A DNA stretch of 64,000 nt from Ectobacillus sp042610425. GTDB lineage: Bacteria > Bacillota > Bacilli > Bacillales > Bacillaceae_G. Both the position numbers and the translations under genes were made by a program. Below the pieces are notes generated by a model. The model had not been told where the DNA came from. It made no database searches and was given only the letters and a program-made list of their open reading frames with translations. The first letter of the stretch is position 1, and the number at the start of each line of letters is the position of its first letter. The stretch is from positions 1-64,000 of the forward strand of contig NZ_JBGJZM010000005.1 of NCBI RefSeq assembly GCF_042610425.1. The letters run 5' to 3'. Shown here piece after piece: positions 27,175-35,565 of this stretch.

Positions 27175-27437
27175 AAGACGAGAACAAGTACACGATTCCA
27201 TCTGTTCAAAGAGAGTTGGTGTGTTGCTGCGAGCCAATGTTCAGACAATCTTTGTGGAAATCATCTCTAAGAAATATAGCTGAAGGAAAAAGTAAGCTAT
27301 ATCGGCATTCTACCGTTAACAAGAATCTGTATTGTTAGATACAGGATAAAGTGGTGCAGTGGATTTATAGATTCTTGCAAAACTAGGGTGGTAACGCGGG
27401 TATTAACTCGTCCCTTTCCAAGGGACGAGTTTTTTAT
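27175..27437 (+). promoter_or_regulatory. T-box riboswitch, predicted isoleucine
   Basis: Stem I shows the distal motifs AGAGAGTTGG...GCTGCGAG...CCAAT. The conserved T-box AGGGTGGTAACGCGG is at 27385-27399. The terminator is a 12-bp stem AACTCGTCCCTT/AAGGGACGAGTT (27405-27431) plus T run. The likely specifier codon is ATC (27260-27262) in the GGAA-ATC-ATCTC context. The tRNA-acceptor pairing bases are TGGT, requiring discriminator A. That excludes Asn and Ser, whose tRNAs in this window have G. Uncharged tRNA-Ile should turn on the downstream transporter. Confidence 0.93.
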
Positions 27438-27474
27438 TTTTCAACAAAAAATATAAAGAAGTGGGGAATGAAGA

Positions 27475-28434
27475 ATGAAAGTATTAGAAAACATCAGTGT
27501 GTTTGCTGGAAAAACATTCACGCTATGGGTATTATTAATTTCTCTTATTGCTTACTTACATCCGCAATATTTCAAATGGATTGGCCCTTATGTTGTTATT
27601 CTTCTTGGGATTGTCATGTTTGGAATGGGACTTACTTTATCGCTTGATAATATTAAAGAAGTGTTTCGTAGACCGAAAGATGTCTTACTAGGAGTAGTCG
27701 GACACTTTGTGCTAATGCCTGGATTGGCATTTCTATTAGCCTATGGTTTAGGACTGCCGAAGGAAATTGCAGTTGGTGTCATTTTAGTTGGCTGCTGCCC
27801 GAGTGGTACTGCTTCTAACGTTATGGTATTTCTAGGAAAAGGAGATGTTGCACTTGCGGTCGCCATCGCCTCTGTTTCTACACTACTTGCGCCAATCGTA
27901 ACACCATTATTAATTTTACTACTTGCAAGTAAGTGGGTAGCCATTAGCTTTAGTGGATTGTTTATAAATATTATTCAAGTCGTCATCGTACCATTAGCAC
28001 TTGGACTCATTATTAAACGCTTCTTTGGAAAACAAGCAAACGCTAGTACGAAAGTATTACCTCTCATATCCGTTATCGCAATTGTACTTATCATTGCAGG
28101 AGTCGTTGCTGGAAGCCAAGCACAGCTTGCGAAATATGGCTTATCAATTCTAGGTGTAGTAGCACTTCATAATATTCTTGGCTTTTTGTTTGGATTTTTC
28201 TTCGCACGTTTGTTTGGCATGGATTTATCAAAGCAAAAAGCTGTTGCACTCGAAGTCGGGATGCAAAACTCTGGTCTAGGAGTTACATTAGCCATGGCTA
28301 ATTTCTCACCTCTGGCAGCTGTACCAAGTGCCATGTTTAGCGTATGGCATAATATCTCAGGTTCCATCCTTGCTACCATTTTCAGAAGAATGAAAGATGA
28401 GAAGACATCATTCAAGGAAGAGAAGTTGGCTTAA
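27475..28434 (+). CDS. BASS-family sodium symporter (PanS-like)
   Basis: 319 aa, about 10 membrane helices, bile acid:sodium symporter fold. The two conserved substrate/sodium motifs are visible: CCPSGTASNVM near residue 105 and EVGMQNSGLGV near residue 260. Relatives transport ketopantoate/pantothenate (PanS) or keto acids. The gene is the sole member of a T-box-controlled unit predicted to read tRNA-Ile, so the substrate may be isoleucine, a 2-oxo acid precursor or a related compound. The start follows AAGAAGTGGGGAATGAAGA. Confidence 0.88.
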   Translation: MKVLENISVFAGKTFTLWVLLISLIAYLHPQYFKWIGPYVVILLGIVMFGMGLTLSLDNIKEVFRRPKDVLLGVVGHFVLMPGLAFLLAYGLGLPKEIAVGVILVGCCPSGTASNVMVFLGKGDVALAVAIASVSTLLAPIVTPLLILLLASKWVAISFSGLFINIIQVVIVPLALGLIIKRFFGKQANASTKVLPLISVIAIVLIIAGVVAGSQAQLAKYGLSILGVVALHNILGFLFGFFFARLFGMDLSKQKAVALEVGMQNSGLGVTLAMANFSPLAAVPSAMFSVWHNISGSILATIFRRMKDEKTSFKEEKLA

Positions 28435-28484
28435 GAAATTCACTTACTGATTGGGCCTAAGAGATGACCTCGGTATATTATAAT

Positions 28485-28519
28485 GAGGGTACTGAAAAAT
28501 TCATTCAGTGCCCTCTTTT
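28485..28519 (+). terminator. Terminator after the BASS transporter
   Basis: 12-bp stem GAGGGTACTGAA/TTCAGTGCCCTC with one G-T pair, followed by TTTTC. Confidence 0.85.
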
Positions 28520-28594
28520 CATAGAGACGAATACTAGTATGTAAGAGAGTGATATCTTTTTCAGTGTTCTCGTAAATAATCGGAGTCATCTTAT

Positions 28595-29929
28595 CTACCT
28601 CATTGAATTTATTGCGAACCGATTACTTGGTTTCTTTAATCCTAAATGTTCACGTAATGTGCTTCCTTCATAATCGTGTCGGAAAAGTCCCCGTTCTTGC
28701 AGAATTGGCACAACCTTATCCACAAAATCTTCCAGACCTTGTGGAAGAAGTGGAGCAATCAGCATAAACCCATCTGCAGCTCCCTCCAAAAACCACTTTT
28801 CCAATTGATCCGCGATTTGTTCAGGCGTTCCTACCCAATCTCGTCTTGCACTTCCTTCCAACAAGTTGTAAAGCTCTCTAAGGGTAGGATTTTCTTTATC
28901 AATTACCGAAAGCATTCTTTCAAAATGGCTTTGTATACCATTCTCATGAGGGAAATGAACCTCTCTTGCTAGTGTATCAAGCGTATATTGACTAAAATCA
29001 ACTTTCCCTAAATACCCTGACAAGAAGCGCAAGCCTTGTTCCGGTATAAGTAAATCTTGTAGTTGCTGATATTTTTCCTCTGCTTCTTCTTCCGTATCGC
29101 CAATTATGGGCGAAATGCCTTGAAGAATGTGTAACTCGTCTTCAACGCGGCCATAGTCAGCTAGTTTTCCCTTTAGACTCTTGTAGAAAGACCTTGCTTT
29201 ATCAAAATCTTTCACATGGGAAAAGACTACCTCTGCCGTTCGTGCTGCTAATCGTTGCCCAGGCTCCGATGCACCTGCTTCTACAATAACCGGTTGTCCT
29301 TGCTTGGAACGGGCAATATTTAATGGACCTCTAACTGAAAAGAACTTTCCTTTATAATACAAAGGATGGACTTTATTCGAATGAAAAAATTGACCGGTCT
29401 CTTTATTAAAAACGAAGGCATCATCTTCCCAGGAATCCCATAACCCTTGCACCACATCAAGAAATTCCTCTGCTCGTTCATAACGTTTATTGTGTTCCAC
29501 GTGCTCGTCGCGACCAAAGTTTTGGGATGTTAGCCCAGTTGCATCGCCCGTTGTCACGACATTCCATCCCACTCTTCCATGGCTAACATGGTCAATGGAC
29601 ATAAATTGTCTCGCCAAATTGAATGGTTCGTTGTAAGTAGTCGAGGCCGTTGCCACAAGACCAATCTTGGACGTTGCACCAGCAAGTGCGCTAATTAAAA
29701 TGGTGGGATCAAAACGATTGAGAATGTTCGGATGCGAATCCTCATTAATAGCTAAACTATCCGCAATAAACGCAATATCGAATTTTCCTCTTTCCGCAAT
29801 CTGTGCTAAATGGCGGTAAAAATCAATGTCAATACTGGCATCTGGCTTTGCATCAGGATGTCGCCATGAGCCTACATGAATCCCAGTTCCAACAAGATAA
29901 GCAGAAAATTTCATTTGTCTTTTCCCCAT
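28595..29929 (-). CDS. NtaA/SnaA/DszA family flavin monooxygenase
   Basis: 444 aa, luciferase-like fold. Family segments include GTGIHVGSWRHPDA, FIADSLAI, RFDPTILISALA, GRVGWNVVTT and NFGRDEHVEHNKRYERAEEF. Members use FMNH2 and oxygen to oxidise aminopolycarboxylates or to cleave C-S bonds. In B. subtilis YxeK/CmoJ such an enzyme opens S-(2-succino)cysteine. It shares a SAM-riboswitch-controlled transcript with a MetQ-type lipoprotein, so an organosulfur substrate is likely. No flavin reductase gene is adjacent. Confidence 0.87.
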   Translation of the reverse strand: MGKRQMKFSAYLVGTGIHVGSWRHPDAKPDASIDIDFYRHLAQIAERGKFDIAFIADSLAINEDSHPNILNRFDPTILISALAGATSKIGLVATASTTYNEPFNLARQFMSIDHVSHGRVGWNVVTTGDATGLTSQNFGRDEHVEHNKRYERAEEFLDVVQGLWDSWEDDAFVFNKETGQFFHSNKVHPLYYKGKFFSVRGPLNIARSKQGQPVIVEAGASEPGQRLAARTAEVVFSHVKDFDKARSFYKSLKGKLADYGRVEDELHILQGISPIIGDTEEEAEEKYQQLQDLLIPEQGLRFLSGYLGKVDFSQYTLDTLAREVHFPHENGIQSHFERMLSVIDKENPTLRELYNLLEGSARRDWVGTPEQIADQLEKWFLEGAADGFMLIAPLLPQGLEDFVDKVVPILQERGLFRHDYEGSTLREHLGLKKPSNRFAINSMR

Positions 29930-29953
29930 ATCAGGACTCCTCCTCCATCATAA

Positions 29954-30802
29954 TTATTTATTATTTTTAAATGTCTCCTTGTATTTAGCTAACTCTTCTA
30001 ACGAAATAAAAGTAGGAATGTAATTCCCTTCGTATGTTTTATCAATAAAGTCAGTGACTTCTTTAGATTGATAAATACTAACCAGTTTCTTTAACTCGGG
30101 ACGGTCCTTATCCTTCTCACGTGCAGCAATAATATTAATGTATGGCTTTGCCGTTTTACTTTCGTGGAATAAAGAATCCTTTAACTTTAAGCCAGCTGTA
30201 AGTGCCGTTCCATTATTTATAACGGATGCAGCAACATCTTGCATGACTCTCGGTGTAGTTGCACCATCGACTGGAACAATATCTAATTTTTTTGGATTTT
30301 CTTTAATTTTGTCAGCCCCGCCATCTCCGTTAAAATTATCCACGACTTTAATGAGTCCTGCTTCTTGTAACAGTAACAGGGAGCGGCCCCAGTTCGATTG
30401 ATCATTCGGAATCGCAATTTTTGATCCATCTGGTATATCTTTCAAACTCTTATACTTACTCGAATAAATTCCTAATGGAGCTATAATTGTGGTACCGATT
30501 GGGACAATTTTTGTATTATGTTTAGCATTAAACTGATCCAAATAGGAAATATGCTGGAACGCATTTACATCAATTTCTCCATCATTAAGCGGAGTATTGG
30601 GATCAATGGTTGAATTGAAATTTACAATTTCTACAGTTAAGCCTTCCTTTTTCGCAAGGTCTGCGATGTAATTCCATGTTTTGATTTCGGAACTTCGAAT
30701 GCCAACCTTAATCACTTTGTTTTCGCTCGAAACACTCTTCCCGCATCCAGAAATAACAAATACAAGTACCAAAACAGATAATATAATACCAAATTTTCTC
30801 AT
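29954..30802 (-). CDS. MetQ/NlpA-family substrate-binding lipoprotein
   Basis: 282 aa. The lipoprotein signal ends in ISGC. The NlpA fold follows: IKVGIRSSEIKTWNYI, NDGEIDVNAFQHISYL, KIAIPNDQSNWGRSLLLLQE. It should deliver a methionine-like or organosulfur ligand to an ABC importer, but no permease gene follows it; the MetN-MetP pair on the opposite strand (31.4-33.1 kb) is the obvious partner. GGGGGATGTATA precedes the start. First gene after a SAM-I riboswitch. Confidence 0.88.
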   Translation of the reverse strand: MRKFGIILSVLVLVFVISGCGKSVSSENKVIKVGIRSSEIKTWNYIADLAKKEGLTVEIVNFNSTIDPNTPLNDGEIDVNAFQHISYLDQFNAKHNTKIVPIGTTIIAPLGIYSSKYKSLKDIPDGSKIAIPNDQSNWGRSLLLLQEAGLIKVVDNFNGDGGADKIKENPKKLDIVPVDGATTPRVMQDVAASVINNGTALTAGLKLKDSLFHESKTAKPYINIIAAREKDKDRPELKKLVSIYQSKEVTDFIDKTYEGNYIPTFISLEELAKYKETFKNNK

Positions 30803-30830
30803 TATACATCCCCCATTTTTTATAAAATGT

Positions 30831-30985
30831 AAAAAGACCCTTCTTTTTGATAAGAAGAGTCACATAAACAAGCATCGGATCTCTTATCTTTCGAACAGTT
30901 CATGTTCGCTGGAATTGGCACAGTACCTATAAAGCCTGTTGCCGAGGTGTCATTGGGCCAGTCCCTCAACCTCTCTTGATAAGAA
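30831..30985 (-). promoter_or_regulatory. SAM-I riboswitch (S-box), minus strand
   Basis: The minus strand reads CTTATCAAGAGAGG, GAGGGACTGGCCC, CCTCGGCAACAGG, GTGCCAATTCC and GAAAGATAAGAG in order, the S-box consensus. The terminator is GACTCTTCTT/AAGAAGGGTC (30836-30861) followed by TTTTT. High S-adenosylmethionine should stop transcription of the lipoprotein-monooxygenase operon. Confidence 0.96.
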
Positions 30986-31035
30986 TATAATTCTATGTAA
31001 TAACATAAAATTACTATGAATTAAGTGTTTCATTT

Positions 31036-31065
31036 ACTATATTTCCTTTATATACTAATTGTCAA
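31036..31065 (-). promoter_or_regulatory. Promoter of the minus-strand S-box operon
   Basis: TTGACA (31060-31065), 18 bases, TATAGT (31036-31041), about 45 bases before the aptamer. Confidence 0.65.
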
Positions 31066-31099
31066 TTATTTTTTCATTTTACCTTTTGTGGATTGACTA

Positions 31100-31128
31100 T
31101 TGACGAACCTTATTATTCTATGTATTCT
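31100..31128 (+). promoter_or_regulatory. Promoter of the plus-strand S-box operon
   Basis: TTGACG (31100-31105), 17 bases, TATTCT (31123-31128), diverging from the minus-strand promoter only 35 bases away. Confidence 0.6.
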
Positions 31129-31166
31129 AAGTATATTAAATTTTCATTAAAATCCAATATATGTTT

Positions 31167-31330
31167 TCTTATTTCGAGAGAGGGAGGGATTTGGCCCGAT
31201 GAACTCTCGGCAGCAGACTTGTTTTCCTTTACGGAACGAGAACTGTGCCAATTCCAACAAGCTACGGCGCTTGAAAGATAAGAGATAAATTTATCTAACG
31301 CCTTCTTGTTATATGTAAGAGGCTTTTTTA
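31167..31330 (+). promoter_or_regulatory. SAM-I riboswitch (S-box), plus strand
   Basis: Conserved blocks CTTATTTCGAGAGAGG, GAGGGATTTGGCCC, GATGAACTCTCGGCAGC, GTGCCAATTCC and GAAAGATAAGAG in order. The terminator GCCTTCTT/AAGAGGC with one bulge plus TTTTTT is at 31300-31330. Controls the metN-metP-amidohydrolase-metQ operon. Confidence 0.96.
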
Positions 31331-31444
31331 TTTTTCTCAAATAGGTCTATCTACAGAAAAATAAGAATCTATATCCATAATTCATAGTAAATCCATAGTT
31401 TTTATAAAAATTATGGAGTGCACTTATTTAAAGGAGTGAGATCA

Positions 31445-32476
31445 TTGATTACATTTGAAGAAGTTACGAAAGTGTACGACAACGGACAAAGTAAAATTAC
31501 AGCACTAAATGGCATTAATCTTGAAGTGAAGGAAGGCGAAATTTACGGTGTGATTGGATTAAGCGGTGCAGGGAAAAGTTCACTTATACGTTGTGTTAAC
31601 TTTCTCGAAGTCCCCTCTTCCGGGCGCATACTCGTTGACAATCACGACTTAACTACCCTTTCAGAAAAACAAATTCGTGAAGTAAGGCGCAATATCGGTA
31701 TGGTCTTTCAGCACTTCAACTTACTTAATTCAAAAACCGTTTTTACAAACGTCGCTATGCCGCTTATTTTAGCAAAGGTACCAAAGGCTGAAATAAAAGA
31801 ACGCGTAATGGCGCTACTTGAATTTGTTGGTTTAAAAGATAAAGCTAACAAGTATCCAGATCAGCTTTCAGGTGGACAAAAGCAGCGAATTGGTATTGCA
31901 CGAGCGTTAACAACTAATCCGAAAATTTTATTATGCGACGAAGCAACTTCAGCCTTAGACCCACAAACAACTAGCTCGATTTTAGATTTATTAAAAGAAG
32001 TAAACAAAACGTATGGCATTACGATTTTATTAATTACGCATGAAATGAATGTCATTCGTGATATTTGCGACCGGGTAGCTGTTCTGGAGGATGGAAAAAT
32101 CATTGAAGAGGGTTCTGTTTTCGAAGTGTTCTCTAATCCATCTACGAATACGGCAAAAAACTTTGTCAGCACTGTTATGCACGATAAAATACCAGAATCG
32201 ATTCTAAACGTAATTGCGAAAAATAATGGAAGTAGAAAGATTTACCGTATCGTTTTTGTTGGTGAATCAGCCGGCCATCCTCTTATCTCAACCATTGCGA
32301 AGAAATTCGATATAGATATCAATATTCTATTCGGTCAAATTACCGAGCTACAAGGGAATGCCTTTGGAAACTTAATTGTTGAATTTATCGGAAATACAAA
32401 ACAAGTGGGCGAGGCGCTTCAGTCTATTCATCTATCCAATATTCTTATCAAGGAGGTTTTGCCAAGTGCAAGTTAG
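31445..32476 (+). CDS. metN: Methionine-type ABC transporter ATP-binding protein
   Basis: About 343 aa. Walker A GLSGAGKSS, Q-loop VFQHFNLL, signature LSGGQKQRIGIARAL and Walker B ILLCDEATSAL are all intact. A C-terminal NIL regulatory domain (after residue 260; RIVFVGESAGHPLISTIAKK) is the MetN hallmark that senses intracellular methionine. The start is taken as TTG at 31445 (AAGGAG, nine bases upstream); a GTG at 31418 lacks a site. It overlaps metP by 11 bases. Confidence 0.94.
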   Translation: MITFEEVTKVYDNGQSKITALNGINLEVKEGEIYGVIGLSGAGKSSLIRCVNFLEVPSSGRILVDNHDLTTLSEKQIREVRRNIGMVFQHFNLLNSKTVFTNVAMPLILAKVPKAEIKERVMALLEFVGLKDKANKYPDQLSGGQKQRIGIARALTTNPKILLCDEATSALDPQTTSSILDLLKEVNKTYGITILLITHEMNVIRDICDRVAVLEDGKIIEEGSVFEVFSNPSTNTAKNFVSTVMHDKIPESILNVIAKNNGSRKIYRIVFVGESAGHPLISTIAKKFDIDINILFGQITELQGNAFGNLIVEFIGNTKQVGEALQSIHLSNILIKEVLPSAS

Positions 32477-33116
32477 TACGCAAGAAATCATTGAATCGCT
32501 CATTCAAACATTACAAATGGTCAGCATTTCACTTCTCTTCTCTACTCTTATCGGCCTTCCATTAGGGGTACTATTAGTCATTATGCGCAAAGGGCATCTC
32601 ATGGAGAATGCGCCATTATTCACCATATTAAATACCATTATTAATATTTTTCGTTCGCTTCCATTTATCATCCTAATGGTCGCTATCATTCCGCTCACCC
32701 GCTTACTTGTTGGAACATCGATTGGAACAGCAGCTGCGATTGTACCGCTGATCTTTTTCGCAGCTCCTTACATTGCTCGTCTCATCGAGAATTCTCTCCT
32801 TGAGGTCGATCCGGGTGTAATCGAAGCAGGAAAAGCAATGGGAGCAACGCCTTGGCAAATTATCTTCCGCTTTCTTGTACCAGAAGCATTAGGATCGATT
32901 ATTTTGAGCCTTACGATTGCTACCATCGGTCTGATCGGCGCATCCGCTATGGCTGGTGCAGTCGGAGGCGGCGGAATTGGGGATTTAGCAATTACGTATG
33001 GATATCAACGATTTGACACAGTGGTTATGATTATTACGGTTATCATCCTAATCGTACTAGTCCAAGGGTTTCAATCACTTGGAAACATACTATCTAGAAA
33101 AATACGACGTCGATAA
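32466..33116 (+). CDS. metP: Methionine-type ABC transporter permease
   Basis: 216 aa, five membrane helices. It has the permease loop EAGKAMGATPWQIIFRFLVPEA that docks the ATPase, and SAMAGAVGGGGIGDLAITYGY typical of MetI/MetP. The start is GTG at 32466, nine bases after AGGAGG. The longer in-frame ATG would overlap metN by 100 bases and has no such site. Works with metN and one or both MetQ-type lipoproteins nearby. Confidence 0.94.
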   Translation: MQVSTQEIIESLIQTLQMVSISLLFSTLIGLPLGVLLVIMRKGHLMENAPLFTILNTIINIFRSLPFIILMVAIIPLTRLLVGTSIGTAAAIVPLIFFAAPYIARLIENSLLEVDPGVIEAGKAMGATPWQIIFRFLVPEALGSIILSLTIATIGLIGASAMAGAVGGGGIGDLAITYGYQRFDTVVMIITVIILIVLVQGFQSLGNILSRKIRRR

Positions 33117-33206
33117 AGATAGCAAAGAAAGATATACATTAGATTTTAACATGGTACATCATGAGTAATAATCAATAAGCTACTGAATGAAGAAGGGAGA
33201 ATCGAC

Positions 33207-34415
33207 ATGCCGCAAGAAAAACTGTTACATATCATTGGTCATTTAGAAAATGAACTAATTGCTGTTCGTAGACATCTTCACCAATTTCCTGAACTATCTA
33301 ATCAAGAAGTGAAAACTACTGCTTTATTAAAACAGCGATTGCTTGATGTTGGGATACGCGTATTAGATGTTCCTCTCAAAACAGGGCTTATCGCCGAAGT
33401 ATCTGGTAATCCAGAAGGACCTGTGATAGCGATTCGCGCAGATATTGATGCATTGCCAATTCACGAAGAAACGGATCTACCCTATATTTCTTCCAAGTCG
33501 GAAATCATGCATGCTTGTGGTCATGATTTTCATACATCTGTCATTTTAGGTGCTGCATACTTATTAAAGCAACAAGAACATTCACTTCCTGGCACTGTTC
33601 GAATCATATTCCAACCTGCAGAAGAAACTGGGCATGGTGCAGAAGAGATCCTAGGAAGCGGCGGACTCGATGGTGTACAAGCTATTTTTGGTCTTCACAA
33701 CACGCCTTACCTTAAAGTAGGAGAGTTTGGTACACGAGTTGGTCCGTTAACAGCCGCAGTTGACCGATTTGAGGTCTTCGTTTCTGGCAAAGGAACACAT
33801 GCAGCCGCTCCCGATAAAGGGATTGACCCAATTGTTGCTTCCTCTCATTTGATTACAGCACTGCAAACGATTATTAGTCGAAATACCGACCCATTGGATC
33901 ATGCGCTCATAAGCATAACTGAGTTAACAAGCGGAAATACATGGAATGTCATTCCAGAAAAAGCTTATATGCAAGGTACTGTTCGTACCTTAAAAGATGA
34001 AACTAGAAAAGCCATTCCGAAAAAAATGAAGCAAGTATTAGAAGGAGTAGGAAATGGGCTCGGGGTTAACATAGAATTCCACTGGCATCCAGGTCCACCA
34101 GCAACCAATAATGATGCCTTATGGACGCCATTCGTGACCGATATCGCAAATGAAACAGGTTATGAAGTAAAAGCTATTGGCCCTAGTCTTGGCGGTGAGG
34201 ATTTTGCTTATTATCAAGAAACGATACCAGGGACATTTGTTAACATTGGTACCGGAAAATCATACAACCATCATCATCCAAAGTTTACGATTGACGAAGA
34301 GGCCATTGTTCCTGCAGCACAATTTTTCAGCTTACTTGCTTCAAAAGCTTTACACCAAGACCAAATCTTTACTTCTATAAAAGAAAAAAATAACGCACTC
34401 CTTACTCAACAATAA
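33207..34415 (+). CDS. M20D-family amidohydrolase (YxeP/SndB-like)
   Basis: 402 aa peptidase M20D enzyme. Metal ligands are Cys104 and His106 (HACGHDFHT), the acid pair in QPAEETGHGA, a histidine in FGLHNTP and the C-terminal SLGGEDFAYY. Relatives in sulfur operons of B. subtilis (YxeP, SndB) deacetylate N-acetyl-cysteine or N-acetyl-S-alkyl-cysteines. Position between the transporter and the binding-protein gene, under a SAM riboswitch, supports the same role. A hippurate or auxin-conjugate hydrolase activity is an alternative. Confidence 0.88.
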   Translation: MPQEKLLHIIGHLENELIAVRRHLHQFPELSNQEVKTTALLKQRLLDVGIRVLDVPLKTGLIAEVSGNPEGPVIAIRADIDALPIHEETDLPYISSKSEIMHACGHDFHTSVILGAAYLLKQQEHSLPGTVRIIFQPAEETGHGAEEILGSGGLDGVQAIFGLHNTPYLKVGEFGTRVGPLTAAVDRFEVFVSGKGTHAAAPDKGIDPIVASSHLITALQTIISRNTDPLDHALISITELTSGNTWNVIPEKAYMQGTVRTLKDETRKAIPKKMKQVLEGVGNGLGVNIEFHWHPGPPATNNDALWTPFVTDIANETGYEVKAIGPSLGGEDFAYYQETIPGTFVNIGTGKSYNHHHPKFTIDEEAIVPAAQFFSLLASKALHQDQIFTSIKEKNNALLTQQ

Positions 34416-34437
34416 ATTGTAAAGGATGAATGAAAAG

Positions 34438-35268
34438 ATGAAGTTTAGTTTTCTAAAAAACACCTTTCTTATTTTACTAGCGAGTATCCTTATTTTTAAT
34501 TTAGCAGCGTGTGGCAAAACGACTACCTCCGAAAAGAAAGAATTGAAAGTAGGTACCTCCCCTGGTCCTTATAGTGAATTATTTAAAACTGGCGTGAAAC
34601 CAATTCTAGAAAAAGAAGGATACAAAGTAACACTAGTAAATTTCTCTAATTTACTCCAAGCAGATATTGCTTTGACAGAAGGAAGTATTGATTTCAATGT
34701 AGATCAACACACTGCATACGTAAACTCCTTTAATAAAGAGAAAAAAGCCAATTTAGTACCGATTATACATATACCTTCTGTACCCGCTGGTATTTTTTCG
34801 AATAAGTACAATTCTATCGATCAAGTGAAAGACGGTGCAAAAATTGCAATTCCACAAGATCCATCCAATGCTTCTCGTGCTTTTAATTTGTTACAAAAAG
34901 CTGGATGGATTAAACTGAAAGATGGTATCAATCCAATTACCGTAACAAAAAATGATATAGCTGAAAATCCACACAAATTGGACATTACCTTGATGGATTC
35001 TGCACAAATTCCTCGTGCTATGGACGATATTGATTATGGTGTACTTCCGGGTAGCATTGTATATGCAGCACATATTGATCCAAAAAAATCATTATTATCC
35101 GAAACACTTGTAAAGGATTTAGAAATTACAGTGGTTGTTGATGAAAAGAATAAAGACACAAAATGGGCAAAAGCAATTTCAGACGCTTATCGCTCCAAAG
35201 AATTTAAAGATTACTTAACTAAACTGGGTCAAGATAATTATTGGTACGTACCTGATAGTTTAAAATAA
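34438..35268 (+). CDS. metQ: MetQ/NlpA-family substrate-binding lipoprotein
   Basis: 276 aa. Lipobox LAAC after a 25-residue signal, then VGTSPGPYSELFKT, ALTEGSIDFNVDQHTAY and KIAIPQDPSNASRAFNLLQK, the NlpA/MetQ pattern. It is the last gene of the S-box operon. The start at 34438 is preferred because an ATG at 34426 lies inside the AAAGG site, but the choice is not certain. It clearly differs from the other MetQ-type lipoprotein at 30 kb. Confidence 0.9.
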   Translation: MKFSFLKNTFLILLASILIFNLAACGKTTTSEKKELKVGTSPGPYSELFKTGVKPILEKEGYKVTLVNFSNLLQADIALTEGSIDFNVDQHTAYVNSFNKEKKANLVPIIHIPSVPAGIFSNKYNSIDQVKDGAKIAIPQDPSNASRAFNLLQKAGWIKLKDGINPITVTKNDIAENPHKLDITLMDSAQIPRAMDDIDYGVLPGSIVYAAHIDPKKSLLSETLVKDLEITVVVDEKNKDTKWAKAISDAYRSKEFKDYLTKLGQDNYWYVPDSLK

Positions 35269-35325
35269 AAATATGTTACTATGCTAAAATTAATTTGGCT
35301 GCCCTAATAACCCTGAAATGAAATT

Positions 35326-35372
35326 AACCCGAATAGTGCACGCTTTAAAAAAGTGCCATTATTCGGGTTTTT
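35326..35372 (+). terminator. Terminator of the S-box transporter operon
   Basis: AACCCGAATA/TATTCGGGTT stem with an inner TGCAC/GTGC helix, followed by TTTTT. Confidence 0.88.
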
Positions 35373-35565
35373 ATATGTTTTTAAACTTCTACTATCCCCA
35401 ATTTATTTGAGATTCCTACATAAAAGTACTATAATTTTCTATAAAAATTTATCCCGCATTAACGGGCAGTAAGACCCCCACTGATGGAAGTTTCACTTTA
35501 TTATTCTGAAACATACCGTTCAAACCATTATCTAACTAACAGACGATTCAAAGGAGATGAGTGAT

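Noticed and set aside
35432..35452. CodY-like box AATTTTCTATAAAAATT
   Set aside because: It is two bases longer than the CodY consensus and lacks the central WGA; such AT-rich matches are common here.
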